From assembly GCA_947561715.1 (NCBI GenBank), contig OX387197.1, forward strand, positions 20,506,266 to 20,570,265: 64,000 bases of DNA. The letters are read 5' to 3'. The notes under the pieces were generated by a model. The model made no database searches and had not been told where the DNA came from. It was given only the letters and a program-made list of their open reading frames with translations. Positions 50,601 to 63,154 of this stretch are shown here, piece after piece. Positions within the stretch are counted from its first letter, which is position 1; every line of letters starts with the position of its first letter. The stretch comes from Ascidia mentula (taxonomy: Eukaryota > Chordata > Ascidiacea > Phlebobranchia > Ascidiidae). A program made the position numbers and the translations under genes.

Positions 50601-53136
50601 AGTCTCCCTATTTGCTTATTGCCGACTTCGCCCACCGTTTTCTTAAGGTGACATTTCGCTTCTTGCCGCAGCTTTGACGCCAAACGCGTTGTTGTGCGAG
50701 AGGGGCGACTCCCGTTAAATTATTACATCCTGTTGGCCGGATCCGCTGTTGTCATCAAGGAGGATGAGTCGGGCAACACCAACCCAGTTCAATTCCTAAA
50801 GCGTGGAGATGTGTTTGGAGTATGAAACTTAAGGAATTAAATCTTTTTTTAATAAACATCCTAGTTGTGGCAAATGGTTATTTTTATACGTCTAACAAAC
50901 AATGACTTCTAAACACTTTGATAAAAGTGAACTTTACTATACAGGAGCATGAAATACTCGAAGACGAAAACTGGCGTTGGAGCATAGCAACAAGCGGTTA
51001 CAGCGAGTTTCTTGCCCTGGATCGTGAAACCTACCGAGAGATTTTTATTACAGGGGGCGGCGGTGGACTTTTGACAGACCCCGATAGAGGAAAGTTCTTA
51101 CGGTACATTAAATTTATACAGCCGTTAATGGACGCAAGTTTCATTTATTTTGTTTTCATAAACATGTTAATTTCTGTTAATTATTTAATTTCAAAATACG
51201 GTGTTAATTTCCACAAGTTTATTAAAACAAACAACTATTTTCACCAAGGTCTGTTTCATTACTTAACCAATGGCCCACTGAGTTATTGAACGAGAATCCA
51301 AACCGTTGCCTATTTCGATACTTCAAGCGAGGAGCACTTCTCGTGAAAGACGACTTCAATACGGAATGGATCTACGTTGTCAAATCGGTATATAGAGCGA
51401 TGTAAATTGTGTTTTTATTTAAATTCATATATTTTTTAATTCACAGGGCAGCTGCTCCGTAATGAAAATGTTGTTGGTTGAGAAGAACCTCAGTAAGGCC
51501 AAGGTTTTGCAGAGAGCGAAGGAGGAGCAAAAGTTTAAACCGGATTCGAATTTGTCGCCACGTCTTGTAGAGAAGTCGGCTATTGTCAGTGAGGATGGTG
51601 AGTAACAAATACATTGGCGATTGTCGAAAGTTTTTAATTTGGTTTGAATGTTATAATTTGAACCCGAAGATCACCTGAAAGCTTTACAAGGAAAGGAGGA
51701 AGAGGAAAGAATGAAAGCGAACGATGCAAGCGTTTTTCAACAACTTGAAATGAGTAGGAAAATATTTTTACACCTACAACAGACTTGTGTGAATCCAATA
51801 ATTGTGCTTGTATACACTTTGTCAACTTCTGTAGGTACGGTTTTGAAAGAGCTGAACGCTGATGTAATGGGATTGTCGACATCGCCACAAGCCAACATGG
51901 ACGAGCTAGACCATCAAACCGAGCTCCCTTTATCTTCTTCACGAAGTGAAATCAAACACAAAGTGAACAATTTTTCCGCTGAGCTACAGCAAAACATTGA
52001 ACCTCCCATTGGCCTTTCTAAATATATACAAGAAAACGGCACAAATGGATTTAGGTTAAGCCGTCATTCCGACAGGCATCCGCCCCGTACGCCAAGCCCC
52101 ATGAAAGCGGCCTATTTGAGAACTGGAGTCACACCTGTACCCAGCCGCATGTCAATGAATACGACTGGTGAAACACAACAACAGGAGGTTTTAAACGTTA
52201 CCGCATCTCTGATTTCCGCGGAAGAAGAATTGGAAAAGAACAATGGCGCTACTTCTTTCACCGCAAACACTGACGAAGCGCATAAAGAAATGGATCTAAA
52301 CAAATACTTTGAAAGTACATTGGTATGTTACAGCCATCTTTTAGTTTCTTAAACACCCGAATGTCCTTAAACCGTTTTAACAATATGGCCTGATTAATAC
52401 TCGATACATGGTTGATGGACATTTGAGTAACCTCAGCTTACTTTTACAGAGTCCTGCACTTACCACTAAATCCGTCACTCAACGTAACCTATTTCAGCCA
52501 ACACACATAAACGTACGTAAGCTCACCAAGGGCGACGTATTTGGAGTTGGCTCGACTTTGTATAACGACCAGCCGAGTTTGTCGTTGGTGAGCAACGGGG
52601 CCGAGTGTTTGATGCTGAACAAAAGGTTCTATCTTGAAAATGCAAACGAAGAGTGCATACGCGGTTTACGGGAAACAGTAAGATTTTTGTGTTTTGTGTG
52701 TGTATGAAAACAATGTGTGAAATTTAAAAAGAATATTAATACCAAGAATACACAGTATTTGTGCCACCACCTGGCAAACTGTTTTTGGAACAACAAAAGC
52801 TCCACACTATTTTGTGTACTTTTGGCAGTAAGTTTTGCGCATATTCTCTGCCCTTAAAATACTATAGGCTTTGAGAGCCAGATGTTTATCAAAGATTCCT
52901 TCGGGATTTATGCCACGGAATTTAAAAATTTGTGTGACTTATGCCAAATGCTCACAATTAGGATTAATAATAAGTTTATTCCAAATTAGCAATACCCATA
53001 CCCAACTGATGAAGAATTATTGGAGCAACACTGGCGATTGATGACTTGGCGTGCTTACCAGTCAGAAACCATTGACGAAGTGTTGGAAAGACAAAATCAG
53101 ATGCGACAACATGCCAGAACTCAATCCTTTATCTAG
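47651..53136 (+). CDS. CNBD2: CNBD2-like cyclic nucleotide-binding domain protein
   Basis: Vertebrate CNBD2 is a testis-enriched cAMP-binding protein needed for sperm formation; the role here is inferred. Exon 47651-47881 splices in phase into 48026-49147, a basic disordered region, then ~49212-49353, 49409-49517, 49599-49792 and ~49848-49920 (ILTLPSNKRTDKEINL). The first CNB fold is in ~50282-50370, 50674-50822 and 50945-51101 (LLAGSAVVIK; cassette FGEHEILEDENWRWS, keeping FGE and an Arg). A second CNB fold starts at RCLFRYFKRGALLVKD (exon ~51250-51387) and 51449-51598 (WIYVVKSGSCSVMK). It is interrupted by ~240 mostly disordered residues (51670-52323) before resuming at KGDVFGVGSTLYND (~52449-52679), which lacks the Glu/Arg pair. 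The C-terminal exon ~52991-53136 has YPYPTDEELLEQHW. The stop TAG is at 53134-53136, inside a transposon target duplication. Confidence 0.86.
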
Positions 53137-53240
53137 ATCAGTGGTTCCCTTTATCTAGACCTTTTTGTGGTCACGGACCCCTTTTATAAAATCACCCCTT
53201 ATGGGCCGTAAATCCCAAATTGGGCACCACTCATCTAGAT
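53131..53240. mobile_element. 94-bp hAT-like element with 8-bp target-site duplication
   Basis: The body 53139-53232 begins CAGTGGTTCCC and ends GGGCACCACTC (9 of 11 inverted match). It is flanked by perfect ATCTAGAT copies at 53131-53138 and 53233-53240. An 8-bp duplication and CAGTGGTTCCC-type ends are typical of hAT elements. The left copy contains the stop codon of the CNBD2-like gene. Too short to encode anything; non-autonomous. Confidence 0.85.
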
Positions 53241-53877
53241 GTTTATACATTGTGCCTTTCTTTATTAATGCAATGTTGAAGAAGTTTTGTCGTGCGAAAT
53301 TAAAGTATAAGTATGGTAAACAATATTCAAAACCATAGCAACGAAAAAAATTCTATATTTCTATGGTTTTAAAGAAGTTTTTTTGCTGTAATATCTAACT
53401 CAACAAAGAAAACTGTTGTATTTAAAAAATATATTTTTCACTGCTTAAATCATATCGCCTTTTTAATGTTGTTTGGCCCTGAGTAAGAAAACCGATAATC
53501 AATTCGAATCGATAGTTCGCATCAAACAGCACAATGAGTTTAAAAGTAAAATCAATGAACAGCATGTAAAAAAAACAGATCACAAAGGATAATGAGGTAA
53601 CAATGGCTCACTTTTACGTCACAAAAAGCTCAATGAGCTTTGGAAGAAGTGCTTTGTGTGTGTGGTTTTGCCCGAACATTGTGCTGAGCGTTTGCAACAA
53701 ATAAAAACAAAGGTAGGCTTATTGTTGAACAGTATTGGAACTGTAAGTTATCTAATCTATTAATATAGAACAACAAAGTGTGATATCTTACCGTGAAAGG
53801 AGTCCTGTATTCGTTTATTACATGGTGTATTTTGTAGGTAATTTGCGATTAGTGTAGCTTGTAGGTCACTGAACTCG
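53241..53877. other. Gap between the CNBD2-like gene and the 333-codon gene
   Basis: AT-rich sequence with the 3' UTR of the CNBD2-like gene. Near 53640-53710 a frame reads LNELWKKCFVCVVLPEHCAE before a GT, but it has in-frame stops upstream and no phase match to the next exon, so it was not accepted as coding. Confidence 0.3.
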
Positions 53878-54879
53878 ATGTACACAGCATTTGACTTTAA
53901 CAGTAGCGAGCAGAAAGAATTCATTACAAAACTATGCCATGTAAGTGACTCTTGTGGTTCACAAGAAAGGGAAAATAGTGAAGGAAGAGAAAAACTAGTT
54001 GGTTGGACAGATGAAGAAGCGACAAGCTCAAACCACAGAAGTGTATTTGAAAAACCTAAACCCAAACAGTATCACAGTGAGGGAGGTGATAGGTCTGTTA
54101 ATATTTTGACTGAACCTCAAGAGAACAGTCACCGCGCCAAGAAAAATGCCGGCAAAGTCGTTTTGCTGTCCCACATGCCATTTTGGAACAAGATTGAGGT
54201 CCCTGACCAAGTTGTGAATAAAAGCATTAGTTCTTCCTCTGAGGATCTTTCCGAAAAAACAAGGCACAGGTTGCAAAAGATCGCTGGGCCCATAATAAGA
54301 TCACAATCATACGAGAGTGATGTATCTCAGGCAATGTTATTTCCATCGTCAACTACCAGTCTAAAAAGATGGCGCAATACAACTGTGTTAAATGCAAACA
54401 ACTTGTCCCTTGACTACAAGTTCTGCACACCCGACTACTTTCGTGCAAAGGAAAATAATAAGAAGGTAAAGGTCAGCAAGTCAAACAAATGGTCGGCAAA
54501 GCTACCGCCGCTGCAAGCTAAAAAATCACATGCTTCACACAAAAAAAAGGAACAGTTCATCAGCATGCGTCTTCCACAAGTTAACGACTCACCAGAGTGC
54601 TCAAAGGTCCAGACACAACAAGGCTGGAGATTTAAACCGATTGTGCCTTTTACCGAAAAAGAAAGCAGGGTGGTGCAAAAGAACAGAATGGTTACGAAGC
54701 GGAAGAAAAATGCATTAGGCCATGTCACAGCGATTACCGACGGTAATTCACGACTTGGAATTAAACAGTCCTCGATAAGTATGTTAGACAGAAGCCGGAA
54801 TGGAAACGAGAGCATGGTTGTTCTTCCCAACATATCCAGGTTAGCAGCAGCCATTAACTGTTTCGATGTAACTAAATAA
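53878..54879 (+). CDS. Single-exon basic protein of unknown function, 333 residues
   Basis: An uninterrupted ATG-to-TAA frame, not matched by any family I know. It is hydrophilic, rich in Lys, Ser and Asn, with no membrane segment or folded domain visible. Short ordered-looking pieces are KLPPLQAKKSHASHKKKEQF (residues ~203-222) and the tail MVVLPNISRLAAAINCF. AATAAA at 54875-54880 overlaps the stop and another lies at 54931-54936, which supports a real 3' end. An acceptor-like AG stands just before the ATG, so a further 5' exon is possible. The basic, LPP-containing style recalls the disordered N-terminal exon of the CNBD2-like gene upstream, but I see no alignable similarity. Confidence 0.6.
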   Translation: MYTAFDFNSSEQKEFITKLCHVSDSCGSQERENSEGREKLVGWTDEEATSSNHRSVFEKPKPKQYHSEGGDRSVNILTEPQENSHRAKKNAGKVVLLSHMPFWNKIEVPDQVVNKSISSSSEDLSEKTRHRLQKIAGPIIRSQSYESDVSQAMLFPSSTTSLKRWRNTTVLNANNLSLDYKFCTPDYFRAKENNKKVKVSKSNKWSAKLPPLQAKKSHASHKKKEQFISMRLPQVNDSPECSKVQTQQGWRFKPIVPFTEKESRVVQKNRMVTKRKKNALGHVTAITDGNSRLGIKQSSISMLDRSRNGNESMVVLPNISRLAAAINCFDVTK

Positions 54880-54930
54880 AAAACACTGTTCGTTGCTCTT
54901 TTATTCCCTTGTCCCAACATTTCTTTCCAT

Positions 54931-54936
54931 AATAAA
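54931..54936 (+). terminator. Poly(A) signal AATAAA downstream of the 333-codon gene
   Basis: Canonical hexamer about 50 bases after the stop. A second AATAAA overlaps the stop itself at 54875-54880. Confidence 0.55.
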
Positions 54937-55693
54937 GAGAAAAAATGAACAACCGCGTGCGCGCAGATGCAAATGTTTTTCACAAAAAAGTTTCTTAACA
55001 AAATTAGTTGCAGGCTTTCGGAAAAGTTGTACTTTCTAATTGATGCTAAAATGCAACGTAAGTGTTCTTGTTACAAAAATCAAACAATGTTTTTGAGGAC
55101 ATGATAAATTTATTTCTTTTGGGCAAAGGTAATTATATCAGCACTGATTAAATGTACAAATCTTTGAACAAAACGAAAAAAATACAAACTATGCTTCGTT
55201 ATTTTAAAAGAGAAAGGTTCGTACAAGCATACTTACCCACAGTTACATGGATAAAACTTACGTTAATGTACCACACACCACAAAGGTGCTAAATCAATAC
55301 GCTTTGTTCATTACGAACCATATTTTTTAAATTCAGAGAAAAAAACAAGACCATGAAGTGTTGCTAGACGCCGAAAGCAAAGCATGTGTAATACGCAATA
55401 GCTGGCATAAAAATGGAAATGTCAGACACAGAAACACTTGTGCATTAGGGACAAAGTACAAAAAGTTGTGTATGCCTCTCGGCCAAAAACAAGGGTTGAC
55501 ATGATAAAAGGTGGTGGATGATATCACATGTTACTGAATAGCCACAGTAATAATTGGAAAAGCACCTAGTCTTACAAGTCAAACAGTAATAAAGGCTGAG
55601 TGATATAAAAGCAGTTTTTCATAAGCATCTACTGAAGAGGCATGGTTTGCTAATAGGCCTTTTCTCCTTTAAAACCTTCCACAAAAGCAATTA
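54937..55693. other. Gap between convergent genes
   Basis: About 750 bases of AT-rich sequence between the 333-codon gene (plus) and the AhpD-like gene (minus), presumably their 3' ends. No exon, RNA gene or repeat was recognised. Confidence 0.3.
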
Positions 55694-56893
55694 CTATTTT
55701 GGGCTTCGACCCATAGTAAAAAATTCGTCGTTTGGCCTGATTTCCAAAAAGTTCGACAGTCTATTTATAAAACCGGTCAGAGAAGCGAAGGCAACAATAT
55801 CCCAAGCATCCTCTTTGTCAATGTCGTGCTCAGCTAACTGGTTCAAATACTCTTCTGTCACTGATACGTTGGATGTCACCGCCAAAGTGAATTCAACAAT
55901 CGCTTTTTCGCGCGGGTTTAGTTGGTTAGTAGATGGGTTAACAGCCACCTGCAAACAAAAACCTCAATGAGTATACAAGCAAAGCACCTAGAAAAACTGC
56001 TTTGGGTGAAAAGCAACTTTTATGCGGAATAAGAAAAAAATCCGGTTTGTAGAATCGTTTACATTTGCATCATATCTGCAGAGGCAGTTTTTCTTGCAAA
56101 CCACATACCGCGTCGGCCAAAAATGAGTTTCTAGATGCCAACCGATGGAGGGCGCTGTGACTGAGCACACAGTAAACACATTTGTTGTGAGAACTAGCTG
56201 CAATTCCAATCAGTTCGCGCTCACTCCGTCTAAGTTTGGAGTTTTCTGTGAAGAAAATTACCACCGTTAGAAACATCAGAGAAAACTTTACCCATCGCCA
56301 TATCAAACGATGCTGTTGGTTGGTCAGGGCACAATACCTATTGATGCATTCAACAACCATAGCACGGTTTAAAAATAATTTAGCCGTTTTTTCGTAAATC
56401 TTAACAACAACACATAGTACAATAACTCGGGCGTATGCTGTCAAATATATCAAACCCACTTGTGATGGCGTCATAAAGCTCAAGATAACTTTTGAATTCA
56501 TCGGGTCGGTGAGCTAGAGCGTGAAAAAGATTTGGGATAAAACCAACCATGTCGTCCACCTTGTACATGCGCTCCTGGACGTGTATGGGCAGTTCTTTTA
56601 CCTGTAAATAAACATGTGCGTCACTGCAAGGCAACAATATATCGTACCACAACGTATGCCTGTACATTGGTTATTGGATATCTCGAAATCGGCGTTTCCA
56701 TGTTGGTCCTCGGTTTTGCGTCGGTTTTCATTCCGACGACAGACGATCTGTTATTTGCCAGCGGTGTATTCCGCGTCTAAAAGCAAGGTAATGGCGCCAA
56801 TGTACTCGAAACTGCTAAAAAATAAAAAAAATTGAAATTTCTACGTACCTGACAAGCAAGTCGAACAAACGCGTTAATGTCAAATCGGCGCAT
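55694..56893 (-). CDS. AhpD-like/carboxymuconolactone decarboxylase-family peroxidase-related enzyme
   Basis: A member of the all-helical AhpD/CMD superfamily, whose enzymes reduce peroxides with a Cys-Cys pair. Exons: 56893-56849, 56776-56648, 56601-~56467, ~56246-56109, 55951-55694. The first two give a basic leader (MRRFDINAFVRLACQTRN) that could be a mitochondrial presequence. The conserved part starts at YPITNVQAYVVKELP. Exon 4 holds RRSERELIGIAASSHNKCVY followed by CVLSHSALH, which keeps Glu-x11-Cys-x2-Cys-x3-His, the spacing of the AhpD catalytic residues. Exon 5 has PREKAIVEFTLAVT and FASLTGFINRLSNFL, as in the bacterial uncharacterised peroxidase-related proteins. All phases join and the total is ~240 residues, right for the family. 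Such proteins are common in bacteria and rarely described in animals. The substrate is unknown. Confidence 0.85.
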
Positions 56894-57228
56894 GATGCCC
56901 GAATCTTGTTAAAACGCAAACAACCTATATTCCTATTAAAACACACCTGAAACACAACATGACCGAGCTTAAATAGGTAACACTATTAGGAATGTCATGG
57001 ACAAACAAGAATGCAAAAACAGAGACGTGCAAGTTGATACGCAACATACCATTTTTTTGTGAAATACATCAATGGAAAAATGTACATGTACATGGAAACG
57101 ACAACCAAATATTTGATGAAAGCATACATTTTTAGTGGTTTGAAGAAGGTCATACAATATTGGCATATGATTGGCAACAAAAGAATAGAAACTGCCCTTG
57201 CTACAAACTTTAAGCCCAAATTTTAAAT
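56894..57228. other. Gap between the AhpD-like gene and TMEM19
   Basis: Both neighbours are on the minus strand, so this holds the TMEM19 3' UTR and the AhpD-like promoter. Frames seen here have no similarity. The short spacing would also fit a co-transcribed pair, but nothing proves it. Confidence 0.3.
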
Positions 57229-59617
<2,389 letters not shown>

Positions 59618-59787
59618 TTTTTAAACCCTACTCTGAAAATAAATAAGGCAAACATTAACAAGGCTAATAGCATTTCTGTCCAATCATTAATCAAACATGT
59701 TTGAGGTAAGGTTTGGACAATGTTTCCACATCAATTATTAATATATCACAGGTATGCACTAAACAGTGCACTAACAGAGTAATCAAA
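59618..59787. promoter_or_regulatory. Bidirectional promoter region, TMEM19/NAT
   Basis: Only 170 bp separate the TMEM19 ATG (minus) from the NAT ATG (plus), so both 5' UTRs and core promoters must share this stretch unless an upstream exon lies elsewhere. No TATA box or named site is evident. Confidence 0.5.
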
Positions 59788-60936
59788 ATGAATGTAACAG
59801 ACTATCTTAAAAGGATCAAGTATTTTGGCAAAACACATGCAACATTGGAAGTTTTAAGGGAACTTTCCTGGCATCATGTTTGTCATGTGCCATTTGACAC
59901 AATTGGTTTGCACAGCGGACCAAGAAAAGTCATGGAAATTGAGAATTTATACAAAAGCATTGTCAGTAACAACAGAGGGGGATTTTGCTTTGAACTGAAT
60001 GGACTTTTTCACTGGTTGTTGCAACAACTTGGTTTTAACGCAATCATTTTGCAAGCACAGGCCTATTTGGATGGAAATTTTAGTGGTGACTTTGGTCATT
60101 TAACCATACTGGTAAATACATTGCAATCAAGCTGAATTATTGTTCAAACATTTTTTTTAACATACTTTTTTGACAGGTTACATTTGGCATGGCAGATCGG
60201 TGGTTAGTTGATGTGGCAGTACTACCTAACCCCATCAACCTGGATGAAAGCACTGAACAAATAGCAAAAAATAGCTTGTATAGGATAGTGCTTATGCAGA
60301 GTAGCCATGATACTTACTATTATCTGGAGAAGTATAAAAGACAAACAGTTTCAAAAACAGGTTAAAAATGGACATGCAAATTGTCATAGGTTTAAAGCAG
60401 TAAATAATTATAAAAATGTCTTACAAAGCAGAAAGCAACTTGGTTGAAATGGGTGATAAATTGGAAGAACTTTCAAAAAAGTTTAATAGCAATAAACATG
60501 CAGACAGCAAAAGCGGAAAATGGGAATACAAACTGAGATTCCATACAATTCCAGCAAAACTTTGTGATTTTCAGGTGAATTTACAAAACTTTGTCAAAAA
60601 AAGAAGCTAACCTAGTTCAGTAGTAGCAATACCTGGCCAAATTGATACAACATATTTTTTCAGGAAATGATGGATTTTCATCAACAAAGCCATAACAGTG
60701 AGTTTGCCCATAATAGTTTTTGTGTTCTACACAAACATTCTGGGTTTATTGCTCTGTGGGGAACGACATTAGTGCAAAAACATTACATTGACCACTATAC
60801 AGAAGTTCTCTGTGCCGTAAACCTCTGTGTAAACAGCAATGAACAAACAATAAGAGAAGTTTTGGAAAATGTTTTTATGGTCAAAGTTTCATCTAATTTA
60901 GATTTGCATCAAAGGGATCTGAAAAAATTACTGTAA
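59788..60936 (+). CDS. NAT: Arylamine N-acetyltransferase
   Basis: A cytosolic enzyme that moves acetyl from acetyl-CoA to arylamines, hydrazines or related amines by a Cys-acyl intermediate. Exons: 59788-60111, ~60177-60358, ~60428-60573, ~60664-60936. The catalytic triad is visible: Cys in NNRGGFCFELNG (exon 1), His in DFGHLTILV (end of exon 1) and Asp in RWLVDVAVLPNP (exon 2). The N-terminus YLKRIKYFG and VPFDTIGLHSG, and HNSFCVLHKHSG in exon 4, are typical of the family. About 300 residues, slightly longer than human NAT1/2 (290). The in-frame codon at 59713 is TTG, so the ATG at 59788 was chosen. It converges with the C20orf27 homologue, 135 bp away. Confidence 0.94.
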
Positions 60937-61071
60937 TACATATTATATTTTCAGAGTTAAAAGTGACTGACAAATGCATGTATAATTTTTATTAATACAA
61001 AACACTTTTTACACTGTCAGTGTCTGTATAGGTATGTTAGTTACTGAGAAGAACACCAAACACATTCATTG

Positions 61072-61824
61072 CTAAAAACCTTGCCAATCACTTTGCTCAG
61101 ATTCATAATCCGCACAGTGTTCTATACACTTTATCCCAGATTTTAGGGAAGGGGTTCCTTGATGCTTTCCTGAAAAAATAATACAATTTTTAATAACGAT
61201 ACACAAAAGCAGTATTTGTAGATTATGCACCTAATATTTCCATATGCATGCAAACCGTAATGGAATTGCTTTCTTCATTTTCTGCTGATAAAACAAACTT
61301 TTCAATAACAACACCCTCCTTGTGTTCTGGTGTGTACTCAACAAAAACAATTACGCCAGATTCTACAAAGTCAACATTAAAAGTTTGAAAATGTTTATAT
61401 CATGTTATATAAAGTACCTTTAAATATCAATTGTTTTACTTCAAGGCCAAGTCCTTGAGAAGAACACACAACATTTTCTTGTAGCACAATTTCTTCAGGA
61501 ATTGTGAACTGAATTGAGTATCTAAAGTTTACATGTCTCCAGCTTACTAAATTGCAGATAAACGAAAATAAACATTTATGAACATAAACAGAATGCACAC
61601 AGTTAGTAAACCAAAGTAGCAACACAATGCTAATTCACTTGTTCTACATTCGCCAAATAATATACGTATAAACATGCTGTAAACACAAACCTGTTATGAA
61701 CTTTAAGAAATCCAACGTTTACATCTATCCTTCTTGGGTATTCTTTGGACTGAACAACTGTAACTGAACTGCAATCGCTAGTCTCGTCAACTTGAAAAGA
61801 CACACCTCCTTTCGAGCGAGGCAT
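61072..61824 (-). CDS. C20orf27: C20orf27 (UPF0687, adipose-secreted signalling protein) homologue
   Basis: A small conserved metazoan protein; the human form has been reported as an adipose-secreted factor (ADISSP), and the role here is unknown. Exons: 61824-~61692, ~61523-61418, ~61369-61234, ~61169-61072. Similarity to the human protein is clear at NVGFLKVHNRYSIQFTIP (KVGFLKILHRYEITFTLP type), EYTPEHKEGVV and the C-terminus HQGTPSLKSGIKCI with DYESEQSDWQGF. About 157 residues, slightly shorter than human because the N-terminus is short. The start MPRSKGGVSFQVDE is the only upstream ATG in frame. No signal peptide is visible. Confidence 0.93.
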
Positions 61825-63154
61825 GGTTTCGTCAGTTCACGTTGTTATAATGGACCAAACATTCTTCCTCCCAACTATTGTATTGTTTAGCTTGCGTGCT
61901 GTAAAGTACAAGTACAACTGAATGATCCAGCATTGTATTGTATCATATCAAGCGTGTAAGTTTATTGATGCATGATGAGGCCCCGTTCCGCATGTGAGAT
62001 TAACGTTTCAAGTAAGCAACACTAGTATAACACGGATTTATTTGCAAAGCAAAAACTATACGTCAATATTATGAAATTACAATTAAAACACAATTGCTTA
62101 CAAATGGTTAAACCACACGTTAAATCTTTAACTTGTTTGTCTCAAAATCCTACAAGAACAACTTGTCAAAGGAGATGGCAACATTCGTCAGCAGGAACTT
62201 CGGGCATTGGATTCCGAATGCGGGATTTTCTACCACATTTAACAAACACTTGTTGATATTGTTTTGGCGGCGTCATATTTTCAGTACCTTCTTTGGAAAT
62301 GGTGTTTGCTTTGTCAGATTTTTCACAAATATTTTTTACTTCCATAATTATTTGGTCAAATTAAAACTCATTTATTTACCTTGTACGCTGCACAAAAACA
62401 ATTTTTACTAATGTTTGTAAAACCATAGCAGACTATACCAAAGACTATAGGCTACATGTTTGCACAGAGCTCTGTGCCTTTCCTTAGTTCATACAATGGC
62501 CTATGTAACTCAAAAGCCTTTTGAGCACCTAAACACATTTTGCGGTACAAAGCACGTAAACAGCTCTGTAGTTTCCTGTTTACAATATATGTAAAGCCCT
62601 GCTAAGCCCATGTCGCGTTTGTAAGCCTTTTTGGTTTTCGGTTTCGCTATAATACAAACAGCGTCGTATGATCAGTTTCGTATTTGAAAAGCAAATACGT
62701 TCGCCTGATGCTGCATGCATATAACCTATCATGCGCCTTGTCGTTGTGTCGAGGAGACACAAATCAACATATCAACAGCATTTTTTAAAGCTTAAATTCT
62801 CATTAAAGCAATTAAGTTGTATTACTCTTCGTTGTGAATTAAATCGCCTTTGTATATTCCAACGCAAATTTTATGTCACTTTAATAGTACACTTGTTGAG
62901 CCGGCGCGAACCACAACAATTAACGCACCTGTGGTTCGAACTTGAGACTATGAGTCAAGCACTTCATTTCAGGCGATCAACCACGACAAAAAATGCATAC
63001 ACACAGTTACAATAAAGGTGATAGACCCATGCCGAAGTGTAACTTCATATCATTAGGATATGTAATGACATATTGCCATCAGTTTAATTACAAAAAAAAT
63101 GATAGTGAAAGTGACACGCAGCGTGTATATTTTTTGTAACAGCACTTTTTGTGT
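61825..63154. other. Gap between the C20orf27 homologue and the CAAX-box gene
   Basis: About 1.3 kb that should contain the C20orf27 promoter and the 3' UTR of the CAAX-box gene. A tRNA-like stretch lies at ~62915-63000 (minus). The open frames have no similarity or splice support. Confidence 0.35.
62915..63000 (-). repeat. Possible degenerate tRNA-derived (SINE-like) remnant
   Basis: The minus strand reads GCTTGACTCATAGTC then TCAAGTTCGAACC, resembling an anticodon arm with CAT and a pol III B box (GTTCGAACC). The T stem does not pair properly and the variable region is missing, so this is not a working tRNA gene. Confidence 0.25.

Noticed and set aside
53628..53712. Possible 5' exon (LNELWKKCFVCVVLPEHCAE) for the 333-codon gene
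   Set aside because: In-frame stops upstream and a phase mismatch with the only acceptor before the next exon.
62731..63015. 94-codon plus frame
   Set aside because: It crosses the tRNA-like remnant and has no similarity or splice signals.
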